A DNA stretch of 64,000 nucleotides, from NCBI RefSeq assembly GCF_003030345.1, contig NZ_CP028158.1:620001-684000 (forward strand), read 5' to 3'. Position numbers and translations under genes: made by a program. Below, piece after piece: positions 7,712 through 15,755 of this stretch (position 1 is the first letter of the stretch; each line of letters starts with the position of its first letter). Source of the DNA: Plantactinospora sp. BC1. Its GTDB lineage: Bacteria > Actinomycetota > Actinomycetes > Mycobacteriales > Micromonosporaceae. Below the pieces are notes generated by a model. It was not told where the DNA came from. It ran no database searches and saw only the letters and a program-made list of their open reading frames with translations.

Positions 7712-9812
7712 GCCCGGCGCCGCCGGCCCGGCGCAGCGGCCGGGACCGGCGGCCGGGTCGGGGCGCCGGGTCGAGGTGCGGGCCCTGGTGGAGATCCTGG
7801 CGCTCTGCGGCCTGGTGATCACGCAGCCGCTGCTGGACGTGACCGGCAAGAGCCCGGACTTCTTCCTCTTCCACGGCGCCGACCGGCGGGACATCCTGCT
7901 GCTGGTGGCGGCGTACACGGTGCTGCCGCCGCTGGTGCTCTGGGGGACCGGTGCGCTGCTCGGGCTGCTGGCCCGCCGGGTCGTGGGGCCGGACCGGGGC
8001 CGGCTGGTCCGGGCGGTACTGCACACGGTGACCCTCGGCCTGCTGCTCGCCGCGCTGGCGATCCAGGTCGGCAAGCACCTCACCCCGGTACGCGGTGTGC
8101 CGCTGGTCGGGCTCGCGGTGCTGGTCGGCGCCGCCGGGGCGTACGCGTACCGGCGCTGGCAGGTCACCGGCCAGGTGCTCCGGGTCGCCGCGGTCGGTCC
8201 ACTCGTCTTCGTGCTGCTCTTCGTCTTCGCCTCGCCCGCCTCGGCCGTGGTGCTGCCGGGGGAGCGGTCCGGGGCCGGTGCGGGGACCAGCCGGGGCGGC
8301 ACCACCCATCCGCCGGTGGTGATGCTGATCCTGGACGAGTTCCCGCTGACCTCCCTGCTGGACGGCACCGGTGCGATCGACGCCCGCCGCTATCCGAACT
8401 TCGCCCGGCTGGCCGGGGAGTCGACCTGGTACCGCAACGCGACCGGGGTGGCCGGCTACACCCCGTACGCGCTGCCGGCGATGCTGACCGGCCGGTATCC
8501 GAGCGAGCAGCAGGCGCCGCACCACTCGCGCTATCCGGACAACCTCTTCACGGCCTTCGCCGGCCCGTACCAGATCCGGGCGCAGGAGAGCATCACCCAG
8601 CTCTGCCCGCCGCGACTCTGCCCGGACCGGGCCGCCGGTTCCGCCCGGGGTGGCCTGCCGACCCTGCTGCGGGAGAGCGCGACCCTGCTGGAACAGATCG
8701 TCTCGCCGTCGGAGACGGGGCAGCGGGACCCCGAGGACTCGTACCGGGAGATCACCCGGCGTGAGGCGGGGAAGGCGGACGGGCCGGCGCCGCCGACCGA
8801 TCCGCAGTTCCGCTGGGGGGCGCTGGACGAGAACCAGCCGGCCCGGTTCGCCGACTTCCTCGCCACCCTCCGGCCGACGGTCCGGCCGACCCTGCACTTC
8901 CTGCACCTGCTGCTGCCGCACTCGCCGTGGAACTACCTGCCCTCCGGGGTCCGCTACGAGTCACCGGACGGGATGCCGAACGACGGGGACGGCTGGGTCG
9001 AGCTGGCGCACCGCCGGCACCTGCTGCAACTGGAGTACACCGACCGGCTGCTCGGCGAGACGCTGCGCCGGATGGACGAGACCGGCCTCTACGACGACGC
9101 GCTGGTGCTGCTCACCGCGGACCACGGGGTCAGTTTCACCCCGGGGGTGCAGGGGCGCGGGCTCGGCGCGGTGGAGCGGGCGCCGGGCGAGGTGCTCTGG
9201 GTGCCGCTCTTCGTGAAACGGCCGGGGCAGCGGGCCGGTGAGGTCGACGACCGGAACTGGGAGCACGTCGACCTGTTGCCGACCGTCGCCGACCTGGCCG
9301 GCGTCGAGGTGCCGTGGCGGACCGACGGCGCGTCGGCGCTCTCCACCACCCGGGCGCCGGGGGACAAGCACTACTACGACCAGCCGGGACAGCCGCGTAC
9401 GGTGCCGGCCGGCGTCTTCGCCGACGTGGTCGCCGGGCGGGCGAACCCGAAGCTTCCGGCGCAGCCCCGACCGGAACTGATCGGTCGCTCGGTCGCCGAG
9501 CTTCCACTCGGTCCGGCGGCCGGCGCGGTGACGGTGCGGAACCGATCCGATTTCGATCAGATCGACCAGGCGGGTGGCCGGCTTCCGGCGCTGGTCTACG
9601 GCACCGTGCCCGACTCGGTGCCGAACGGGACCCTGCTGGCGGTGGCGGTGAACGGCCGGATCGGCGCGGTGGCCCCGGTCGTGGCGCCGGACCCGGGCGG
9701 GCAGCGGTTCGGCGCCCTGGTGTCGGACGAGTCGCTCTTTCTGCCGGGCCGCAACACCGTGGACGTGTTCCAGGTCACCGAGACCGGCACCCTGCGCCCG
9801 CTGCACGGCTGA
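7704..9812 (+). CDS. Membrane-bound sulfatase-like hydrolase/transferase
   Basis: 702 residues. After about 25 cytoplasmic residues come about five membrane segments (to about residue 185), then an extracytoplasmic alkaline-phosphatase-superfamily domain. Metal-binding landmarks are MLILDEFP near residue 210, a nucleophile-position Thr in the GYTPYALPAMLTGR stretch, and TADHG near residue 475. Thr at the nucleophile position, rather than Cys or Ser in C/S-x-P-x-R, argues for a phosphodiester or phosphoglycerol/phosphoethanolamine transferase-like chemistry instead of sulfate ester cleavage. Overlap with the methyltransferase implies a joint function in modifying an envelope polymer. Confidence 0.78.
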   Translation: MAEPGAAGPAQRPGPAAGSGRRVEVRALVEILALCGLVITQPLLDVTGKSPDFFLFHGADRRDILLLVAAYTVLPPLVLWGTGALLGLLARRVVGPDRGRLVRAVLHTVTLGLLLAALAIQVGKHLTPVRGVPLVGLAVLVGAAGAYAYRRWQVTGQVLRVAAVGPLVFVLLFVFASPASAVVLPGERSGAGAGTSRGGTTHPPVVMLILDEFPLTSLLDGTGAIDARRYPNFARLAGESTWYRNATGVAGYTPYALPAMLTGRYPSEQQAPHHSRYPDNLFTAFAGPYQIRAQESITQLCPPRLCPDRAAGSARGGLPTLLRESATLLEQIVSPSETGQRDPEDSYREITRREAGKADGPAPPTDPQFRWGALDENQPARFADFLATLRPTVRPTLHFLHLLLPHSPWNYLPSGVRYESPDGMPNDGDGWVELAHRRHLLQLEYTDRLLGETLRRMDETGLYDDALVLLTADHGVSFTPGVQGRGLGAVERAPGEVLWVPLFVKRPGQRAGEVDDRNWEHVDLLPTVADLAGVEVPWRTDGASALSTTRAPGDKHYYDQPGQPRTVPAGVFADVVAGRANPKLPAQPRPELIGRSVAELPLGPAAGAVTVRNRSDFDQIDQAGGRLPALVYGTVPDSVPNGTLLAVAVNGRIGAVAPVVAPDPGGQRFGALVSDESLFLPGRNTVDVFQVTETGTLRPLHG

Positions 9813-10050
9813 CCGGACCCCGCCGGATCGCGGGTGCCGACCGCCCCTGCCGGGGTAGACCCCTCCGGGTGGACCGGCGGGGATTCGCCGCTGCCACAAC
9901 GGCTAGCAGGTTTCGGCCCGGCGGAGAACGTGTGACCAGCGTGATCCATCACTCACCGGCAGACCACGCAAGGTTCTCGGCTACCCTGCACGTTTACCGT
10001 AAAAAGTGAAGGCAATTCAACGTAGATTCTGCCGGCGAAGCGAGGATCAC

Positions 10051-11334
10051 ATGACGGATGTCAAACTCGACCACCCGGGCGGCCAGCTGTCGATACCGGT
10101 CAAGCCCGCGGTCGACGGCCCAGCCGGCATCGCCACGGGCAACCTGTTGAAGGAGACGGGGTACGTCACCTACGACCCCGGATTCGTCAACACCGCGGCC
10201 TGCTCCTCGGGGATCACCTACATCGACGGTGACGCGGGCATCCTGCGTTACCGGGGCTACCCGATCGAGCAGTTGGCCGAGAAGTCCTCCTTCCTGGAGG
10301 TGTCGTACCTGCTGATCTACGGCGAGCTGCCCACCACACAGCAGCTCGCCGAGTTCGACGAGTGGATCCGGCGGCACTCGCTGCTGCACGAGGAGATGCG
10401 GCGCTTCTTCGACGGTTTCCCCCGGGACGCGCACCCGATGGCCGTGCTCTCCTCCGCGGTGAGCGCCATCTCCACCTTCTACCAGGACAGCCTCGACCCG
10501 TTCGACCGGGAACACGTGGAGATCTCCACGGTGCGGCTGATGGCGAAGGTGCCGACCATCGCGTCGTACGCCTACAAGAAGTCGATCGGGCAGGCGATGC
10601 TCTACCCGGACAACTCGCTCGGGTACGTCGAGAACTTCCTCCGGATGACCTTCGGGGTGCCGGCGGAGCCGTACGAGGTCGACCCGGTCGTGGCCCGGGT
10701 GCTGGACATGCTGCTGGTGCTGCACGCCGACCACGAGCAGAACTGCTCCACCTCCACGGTCCGGCTGGTCGGTTCGAGCCAGGCGAACCTCTTCGCCTCG
10801 GTCTCGGCCGGGGTGAACGCGCTCTTCGGCCCGCTGCACGGCGGCGCCAACCAGGCGGTGCTGGAGATGCTCGACGACATCCGGGCCAGCGGCAGCGACG
10901 TGCCGGGCTTCGTGCGGCGGGTGAAGGACAAGGAGCCGGGCGTCAAGCTGATGGGCTTCGGGCACCGGGTCTACAAGAACTACGACCCCCGGGCCGCCAT
11001 CGTGAAGCAGGCCGCCCAGGACGTGCTGGCCCGGATGAACAAGCCGGACCCGCTGCTGGACCTCGCGATGCAGTTGGAGGAGATCGCCCTCGCCGACGAC
11101 TACTTCGTGTCGCGCCGGCTCTACCCGAACGTCGACTTCTACACCGGCCTGATCTACAAGGCGATGGGTTTCCCGACCAAGATGTTCACCGTGCTCTTCG
11201 CGCTCGGCCGGCTGCCCGGCTGGATAGCGCAGTGGCGGGAGATGATCTCGGATCCGGAGACCAAGATCGGTCGCCCCCGGCAGCTCTACACCGGCGCCGC
11301 CGAGCGGGACTACGTACCGGTCGAGAAGCGCTGA
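10051..11334 (+). CDS. gltA: Citrate synthase
   Basis: 427 residues, the length of type II citrate synthases. It condenses acetyl-CoA and oxaloacetate in the TCA cycle. Visible active-site segments are GPLHGGANQAV, MGFGHRVYKNYDPRA and the Asp-containing FYTGLIYKAMGFP. The N-terminal beta-domain (residues 1-60) is of the actinobacterial hexameric type. The ATG at 10051 follows a GCGAGG ribosome binding site; an upstream in-frame start at 10006 adds 15 unsupported residues. It is monocistronic, closed by a strong terminator. Confidence 0.95.
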   Translation: MTDVKLDHPGGQLSIPVKPAVDGPAGIATGNLLKETGYVTYDPGFVNTAACSSGITYIDGDAGILRYRGYPIEQLAEKSSFLEVSYLLIYGELPTTQQLAEFDEWIRRHSLLHEEMRRFFDGFPRDAHPMAVLSSAVSAISTFYQDSLDPFDREHVEISTVRLMAKVPTIASYAYKKSIGQAMLYPDNSLGYVENFLRMTFGVPAEPYEVDPVVARVLDMLLVLHADHEQNCSTSTVRLVGSSQANLFASVSAGVNALFGPLHGGANQAVLEMLDDIRASGSDVPGFVRRVKDKEPGVKLMGFGHRVYKNYDPRAAIVKQAAQDVLARMNKPDPLLDLAMQLEEIALADDYFVSRRLYPNVDFYTGLIYKAMGFPTKMFTVLFALGRLPGWIAQWREMISDPETKIGRPRQLYTGAAERDYVPVEKR

Positions 11335-11366
11335 TCCAGCCCAGGCCCGCCGGGCCCGGTCGTTCA

Positions 11367-11404
11367 CCGGCCGTCGACGCGTACCACGCGTCGGCGGCCG
11401 GTTT
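11367..11404 (+). terminator. Terminator after gltA
   Basis: A 15-base-pair hairpin with one G-T pair: CCGGCCGTCGACGCG at 11367-11381 pairs with 11387-11401 across a TACCA loop, followed by TTT. It sits 32 bases behind the gltA stop, the expected place for a Rho-independent terminator in a GC-rich genome. Confidence 0.8.
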
Positions 11405-11441
11405 GTCGTGGGCGGTCCGGCGCCGGACGAACCCCACCTCC

Positions 11442-11466
11442 GTGTAACAGGGCTCACGCTGGGTAG
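11442..11466 (+). promoter_or_regulatory. Possible SigB/F-type promoter of the acetate transporter gene
   Basis: GTGT at 11442-11445, 15 bases, then GGGTAG at 11461-11466. This agrees with the looser GNNT-N14/16-GGGTA form of SigB/SigF promoters but has one mismatch to GTTT. Transcription would start near 11473, about 59 bases before the gene. It is weaker than the three similar sites before ctaD, the GAF-ANTAR gene and the DUF2231 gene. Confidence 0.35.
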
Positions 11467-11531
11467 TCGGCGGTGGCTACGTGCCCGACCGCGACAAGGC
11501 GGTGCGAACCGCTGCGTAGAAGGAGCCTGTG

Positions 11532-12281
11532 ATGACACATATGTCACGTTCGGCCCAACCCGGCCGTGGTGGTGGCCATGACGGCCACGACGGCGAGTTC
11601 GAATTCTGGCGGAACCACGCGCACATCTCGCTCCAGCCGGTGGCGGCGCCGTCGATCCTGGGACTCTTCGGTTACGCGGCGGCCACCTTCGTCGTCGCCA
11701 CGAACCTCGCCGGCTGGTACGGCAACGCCAACACCCAGACGTTCCTCTTCCCGTTCGCCGCGATGCTGGGCGGGCTGGCACAGTTCCTCGCCGGCATGTG
11801 GGCGTACCGGGCACGCGACGGGCTGGCCACCGCCATGCACGGGATCTGGGGCGCCTTCTGGCTCTCCTACGGCATCCTCTACCTGCTGATCGCGATCGGC
11901 GTACTGGTCCAGCCGACCCCGTTCGTGGCGCTCGGCTTCTGGTTCGCCGCGCTCGCCGCGATCACCTGGTCCGGTGCCTTCGCCGCGCTGGCCGAGAACA
12001 TCGGCCTGACCCTCGTGCTGGGAACCCTGGCCGCCGGGGCCAGTTGCCTGGCGGTGGGCCAGATCGCCGACATCTCGCCCTGGCGTACCGCCGGTGCCTA
12101 CATCCTGATCGCCTCCGCGGTGGTCGCCTGGTACACCGCCACGGCGATGATGCTGGAGGGCACGTTCCGCCGGGTCATCCTGCCGATCGGCAAGCTGCGC
12201 GGCCCGAACGTCCCCGGCCGGGAGCCGCGCCAGGTCATCCAGTTCATGGCGGGCGAACCCGGCATCAAGGTCGGCCAGTAG
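11532..12281 (+). CDS. Acetate/succinate transporter, GPR1/FUN34/YaaH (SatP) family
   Basis: About 249 residues with a charged N-terminus and six membrane helices. The first helix region reads PSILGLFGYAAATFVV, a family hallmark, and the FPFAAMLGGLAQFLAGMWAYRARDGLATAMHGIWGAFWLSYG region matches SatP-type carriers, which import acetate or succinate with protons. AGGAG at 11521-11525 is better spaced for ATG 11532 than for the in-frame GTG 11529, so I chose the former. Position behind citrate synthase suits acetate use, but a terminator separates them. The stop codon lies inside a short imperfect duplication. Confidence 0.85.
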   Translation: MTHMSRSAQPGRGGGHDGHDGEFEFWRNHAHISLQPVAAPSILGLFGYAAATFVVATNLAGWYGNANTQTFLFPFAAMLGGLAQFLAGMWAYRARDGLATAMHGIWGAFWLSYGILYLLIAIGVLVQPTPFVALGFWFAALAAITWSGAFAALAENIGLTLVLGTLAAGASCLAVGQIADISPWRTAGAYILIASAVVAWYTATAMMLEGTFRRVILPIGKLRGPNVPGREPRQVIQFMAGEPGIKVGQ

Positions 12282-12296
12282 CGACAGGGTCGGCCA
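12269..12296 (+). repeat. Short duplication spanning the stop codon of the acetate transporter
   Basis: GGTCGGCCA occurs at 12269-12277 and again at 12288-12296, each followed within a few bases by CGAC. The TAG stop (12279-12281) lies in the first copy. It is the weakest of several such stop-codon duplications in this window. Confidence 0.4.
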
Positions 12297-12330
12297 CCGA
12301 CCGGCCGGCGGCGAGCCGGCCCCGACGCCC

Positions 12331-12374
12331 GACGCGGGCGGGTTCCGGCGCAGAGGCCGGAGCCCGCCCGCGTC
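12331..12374 (+). terminator. Terminator-like hairpin after the acetate transporter gene
   Basis: A 12-base-pair stem (12331-12342 with 12363-12374), a TT/AG internal loop, then a further five pairs (12345-12349 with 12356-12360) closing a six-base loop. No T tract follows, which is common for actinobacterial terminators. A smaller hairpin, GGCCGGC with GCCGGCC at 12303-12321, precedes it. Confidence 0.6.
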
Positions 12375-12390
12375 CGCGCCCGCGCCGGTC

Positions 12391-12430
12391 CTCGTGGTCC
12401 GGCCCGGCCTCCTCGTGGTCCGGCCCGGCC
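12391..12430 (+). repeat. 21-base direct repeat, two copies
   Basis: CTCGTGGTCCGGCCCGGCC occurs at 12391-12409 and at 12412-12430. It lies between the terminator and the promoter region of the SRPBCC gene. No function is visible. Confidence 0.7.
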
Positions 12431-12521
12431 GGTTTGGCACTTTACGACGGTTCTTCGGGTTCATCCCGATAGCGTGGTGGTGCACGGCATCCGACGACCA
12501 GCCACGGCGAACGGGGAAACG

Positions 12522-13484
12522 ATGCGCGGAGCACCGCTGGACATGCCCGAGGAGACGCTGGACATGCCCGACGGCGACGGCCACCTCCTGCCGCGCGCGC
12601 TCGGCCTGCTGAGCCTCGGCCTCGGCGCCGCGGCGCTCGCGGCGCCCGCCCAGGTCGGCAGGCTGATCGGGCTCGACGACGTGCCGGCCGGACCCGCCGT
12701 GCTGCGCGCGATCGGTGCCCGGGAACTGGTACCGGTCCCCGGGCTGCTCCTCGCCCGCCGACCGGCCGGCTGGGCCTGGACCCGGGTCGCCGGAGACGTG
12801 CTGGACCTGGTGCTGCTCGCCCGGACGCTGCCGCAGCGGCGCGGGGAACGCCGCCAGCGGGTCGCCGCCACCCTCGGCGTCGTCGCCGGGATCACCGCCG
12901 TCGACGTGCTGGCCGCCGTACGCAGCTGGCGCTCCTCCGGTGCGCCGCGCCGGGCCCTACGGGCCAGCGCCACCGTCACCATCAACCGGCCGGCCGACGA
13001 GGTCTACCGGTTCTGGCGGGACTTCGAGAACCTGCCCCGGTTCATGTACCACCTGGAGTCGGTCCGGACCGACGGGGACGGGCGGTCGCACTGGACGGTC
13101 CGGGCCCCGGGCGGACGCCGGGTCGCCTGGGACGCCGAGCTGGTCGAGGACAGCCTCAGCGAGCTGATCAGCTGGCGTTCGGTGCGCGGCGCCCGGGTGC
13201 CGAACGCGGGCCGGGTCCGGTTCGCCCGCGCGGCCGGTGGCCGGGGCACCGAGGTCCGGGTCGACCTGGCGTACGCGCCGCCGGGTGGTGCGGTCGGCCG
13301 GGCCGTCGCGAAGCTCTTCGGCGAGGAGCCGGGGCAGCAGATCCGGGACGACCTGCGCCGGTTCAAGCAGGTCATCGAGACCGGTGAGGTGGTGCTGTCG
13401 GAGGGGAGCCCGGCCGGGCTGGCCACCCCGCAGCAGCTACGGCAGAAGCCGGCGCGTCCACGGGCCGGACGCCCGTCCCGCTGA
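12522..13484 (+). CDS. SRPBCC family protein with membrane N-terminus
   Basis: About 320 residues. Residues 20-140 hold three or four weakly hydrophobic helices resembling DUF4267-like membrane segments (LPRALGLLSLGLGAAALAAP). Residues 150-290 form a polyketide cyclase/START-like SRPBCC domain (ATVTINRPADEVYRFWRDFENLPRFMYHLESV), which binds hydrophobic ligands. The ATG at 12522 has GGGGA upstream; a GTG at 12474 would add 16 unsupported residues. The dehydrogenase gene starts 27 bases downstream with its own GGAGG, so the two form an operon, a pairing that I recall as recurrent in actinobacteria. Confidence 0.78.
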   Translation: MRGAPLDMPEETLDMPDGDGHLLPRALGLLSLGLGAAALAAPAQVGRLIGLDDVPAGPAVLRAIGARELVPVPGLLLARRPAGWAWTRVAGDVLDLVLLARTLPQRRGERRQRVAATLGVVAGITAVDVLAAVRSWRSSGAPRRALRASATVTINRPADEVYRFWRDFENLPRFMYHLESVRTDGDGRSHWTVRAPGGRRVAWDAELVEDSLSELISWRSVRGARVPNAGRVRFARAAGGRGTEVRVDLAYAPPGGAVGRAVAKLFGEEPGQQIRDDLRRFKQVIETGEVVLSEGSPAGLATPQQLRQKPARPRAGRPSR

Positions 13485-13511
13485 CCCGACGCCCGACACC
13501 GGAGGTAGTCC

Positions 13512-14684
13512 ATGAAGGCGAACTGCTGGCAGGGCCGGGAGACCGTCCGGGTGGAGGACGTGCCCGATCCACGGATCATGAACTCCCGGGACGCCGTCGT
13601 ACGGGTCACCAGTACCGCGATCTGCGGTTCCGACCTGCACCTCTACCACGGGTACATCCCGACGACCAAGCACGGCGACATCCTCGGCCACGAGTTCATG
13701 GGCGAGGTGGTCGAGGTCGGGCCGGAGGTCGGGAACCTGCGGATCGGTGACCGGGTGGTGGTGCCGTTCCCGATCGCCTGCGGCAACTGCCTGGCCTGCC
13801 AGGCCGGGCTCTACTCGCTCTGCGAGAACTCCAACCCGAACGCCGGGCTCGCCGAGAAGCTGCTCGGGCACTCGCCGGGCGGGCTCTTCGGCTATTCGCA
13901 CATGCTCGGCGGGTACGCCGGCGGCCAGGCCGAGTACGCCCGGGTGCCCTTCGCCGACATCGGACCGATCAAGGTCCCCGACGACCTCCCCGACGAGAAG
14001 GTGCTGCTGCTCTCCGACATCTTCCCGACCGGCTACATGGGTGCCGAGATGTGCGGGCTGAACGGTGGTGAGATCGTCGCGGTCTGGGGTGCCGGCGCGG
14101 TGGGGCTGCTGGCGATGTGCAGCGCGTACCTGCTCGGCGCCGAGCGGGTGATCGCGATCGACCGCTACCCGTACCGGTTGCGGATGGCGCAGGAGCGGGC
14201 CGGTGCGGAGCCGTTGAACTACGAAGAGGTCGACGTGGTCGAGGCGCTGCGCGAGATGACCGGCGGGCGGGGCCCGGACGCCTGCATCGACGCGGTCGGC
14301 ATGGAGGGGCACCACTCCTCGGCGGTGCTCGCCGGCTACGACCGGGCCAAGCAGTCGGTCCGGCTGGAGACCGACCGGCCGCACGCGCTGCGCGAGGCGA
14401 TCATGAGTTGCCGCAACGGGGGTACGGTCTCGGTGATCGGCGCGTACGCCGGTTTCATCGACAAGTTCCCGATCGGCTCGCTGATGAACCGGTCGCTGAC
14501 GCTGCGCAGCGGGCAGTGCCACGTGCAGCGCTACACCCGGCTGCTGCTGGACCGGATCCGTCGCGGCGAGGCGGATCCGAGCTTCGTCATCACGCACCGG
14601 CTGCGGCTCGACGACGCGCCGATCGGCTACGAGATGTTCCGGCAGAAGGCGGACGACTGCGTCAAGGTCGTGCTCAAGACCTGA
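13512..14684 (+). CDS. Zinc-dependent alcohol dehydrogenase (formaldehyde dehydrogenase-like)
   Basis: 390 residues of the medium-chain dehydrogenase family. Catalytic zinc ligands are seen in [12 protein letters not shown] and [10 protein letters not shown]; the structural-zinc loop is [15 protein letters not shown]; the NAD-binding motif is [15 protein letters not shown]. The overall layout resembles glutathione-independent formaldehyde dehydrogenases, which oxidise small alcohols or aldehydes. The true substrate is not determined. The ribosome binding site GGAGG lies seven bases before the ATG. Its stop overlaps the convergent regulator gene by 11 bases. Confidence 0.87.
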   Translation: MKANCWQGRETVRVEDVPDPRIMNSRDAVVRVTSTAICGSDLHLYHGYIPTTKHGDILGHEFMGEVVEVGPEVGNLRIGDRVVVPFPIACGNCLACQAGLYSLCENSNPNAGLAEKLLGHSPGGLFGYSHMLGGYAGGQAEYARVPFADIGPIKVPDDLPDEKVLLLSDIFPTGYMGAEMCGLNGGEIVAVWGAGAVGLLAMCSAYLLGAERVIAIDRYPYRLRMAQERAGAEPLNYEEVDVVEALREMTGGRGPDACIDAVGMEGHHSSAVLAGYDRAKQSVRLETDRPHALREAIMSCRNGGTVSVIGAYAGFIDKFPIGSLMNRSLTLRSGQCHVQRYTRLLLDRIRRGEADPSFVITHRLRLDDAPIGYEMFRQKADDCVKVVLKT

Positions 14685-15060
14685 CCGGGCCGGCGCCGGA
14701 CCGTCCCGGGACGGTGTCCCGCTCGTCCTCGGTACCCGGGGTGCCGGCCGGGCGACCGCCGCTCGGCCGGGCCCGGGCGACGATCTCGTCCAGCGCGGCG
14801 ACGTGCCCGTCGAAGGCGGTCAGCCCGGCGTCGGTGAGGGTCACCCAGGTACGCCGGATGCCCCGTCCCCGGTTCTCCTTGTGCACGGTGACGTAGCCCG
14901 CCGCGCCGAGCGCGCTGACGTGCTTGGAGAGCGCCGAGTCGCTGAGCCCCAACTGCTCGCGCAGATAGCTGAACTCCACCGCGTCGGCCGGGGCGAGCAG
15001 GGCGACGAGCGAGAGCCGGGCCGGTGCGTGGATCAGCTCGTCGAACCGGGGCCGGGTCAC
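14674..15060 (-). CDS. Winged-helix transcriptional regulator
   Basis: 128 residues from GTG 15060. The sequence [53 protein letters not shown] is a compact winged helix of the MarR/ArsR-like HTH_34 type, with a basic wing ([20 protein letters not shown]). The start overlaps the stop of the upstream membrane-protein gene by four bases, so they are co-translated. The regulator probably binds the two ACTTTCC palindromes in front of that operon and autoregulates it. Confidence 0.82.
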   Translation of the reverse strand: MTRPRFDELIHAPARLSLVALLAPADAVEFSYLREQLGLSDSALSKHVSALGAAGYVTVHKENRGRGIRRTWVTLTDAGLTAFDGHVAALDEIVARARPSGGRPAGTPGTEDERDTVPGRSGAGPVRS

Positions 15061-15548
15061 CGGGTTCCGGTCCGTGCCGGGGCCCCCGGGTCGGGGGCCG
15101 GCCCGTAGGTGACGCGGTAGAGCCAGTGGGCCATGGCCGCCATCAGCAGGGCGGACGGGATCGCGGCGAGGACCGAGGTCGGCCCCTCCGGCACGAGCGG
15201 CTGGAGCAGCAGCCGGGTCAGCGCGTACGTGCCGGCGAGCCCGACCAGCCAGCCGGCGGTGACCAGCAGGTTGCCGGGGCGCCACGCGTTCCGGCGGTAC
15301 CGCACGGTGTCGCCGGCCGAGCGTCGCGACTGCGCGACGTGCCCGGCGAGCAGCAGCGAGGCGCCGACGGCCAGGGTGAGCAGCGGCACCGGGAACGGGA
15401 AGTCCAGCCCGGCCATCGCCAGGTAGTAGCCGCCGACCGTCAGCAGGGTGTACCGCCGGCCGGGGCGCTGCCGGGCCAGTTCGGCCCGGACCTGCCGGTC
15501 GCGGTCGCGGACCTGGTCGAGCGCGACACGGGCCTGTTCGGCCTCCAT
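15057..15548 (-). CDS. Membrane protein co-transcribed with winged-helix regulator
   Basis: 163 residues with a charged coiled N-terminal 40 residues (EAEQARVALDQVRDRDRQVRAEL) and four hydrophobic helices. A GAGGAG ribosome binding site precedes ATG 15548, which decides the start over 15590. I do not recognise a named family, although small membrane proteins paired with HTH_34-type regulators are common in actinobacteria. The pair may form a sensing unit in which the membrane protein influences the regulator, but nothing in the sequence proves it. Confidence 0.72.
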   Translation of the reverse strand: MEAEQARVALDQVRDRDRQVRAELARQRPGRRYTLLTVGGYYLAMAGLDFPFPVPLLTLAVGASLLLAGHVAQSRRSAGDTVRYRRNAWRPGNLLVTAGWLVGLAGTYALTRLLLQPLVPEGPTSVLAAIPSALLMAAMAHWLYRVTYGPAPDPGAPARTGTR

Positions 15549-15590
15549 CGATCCTCCTCGGTGCCGGGGGCGGTGCCCGGAGCCGGACAC

Positions 15591-15637
15591 CTACTTTCCA
15601 AGTAAGAAAGTAGCACCAACTTTCCGTTGTGGAAAGT
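15591..15637. promoter_or_regulatory. Tandem palindromic operators
   Basis: Two matching inverted repeats: ACTTTCC-N5-AGAAAGT at 15593-15611 (extending to CTACTTTC...GAAAGTAG, 15591-15613) and ACTTTCC-N5-GGAAAGT at 15619-15637. Centres are 26 bases apart. They lie 43 bases upstream of the membrane protein/regulator operon and about 120 bases upstream of the divergent PrsW gene. The shared half-site and spacing argue for two dimers of one regulator, most simply the winged-helix protein encoded here. Confidence 0.7.
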
Positions 15638-15755
15638 CCGTTGGGCAGGTGCGCCGGCCGGATTCGCCGACACGTTCGACCCCACCCGCAGCGGGTACGC
15701 CCCGAACCCAGCCCCGGATCGGCCACCAGGGCGCGACGGACCGTGCGGAGGCGCG

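Noticed and set aside
9934-9950. TGTGA half-site upstream of gltA as a GlxR operator
   Set aside because: Second half does not match TCACA; GlxR control of gltA is known in corynebacteria but is not supported by this sequence.
11443-11458. TGTAA-N6-TCACG as a Crp site before the acetate transporter
   Set aside because: Two mismatches to TGTGA-N6-TCACA; it overlaps the better-fitting SigB/F-type element.
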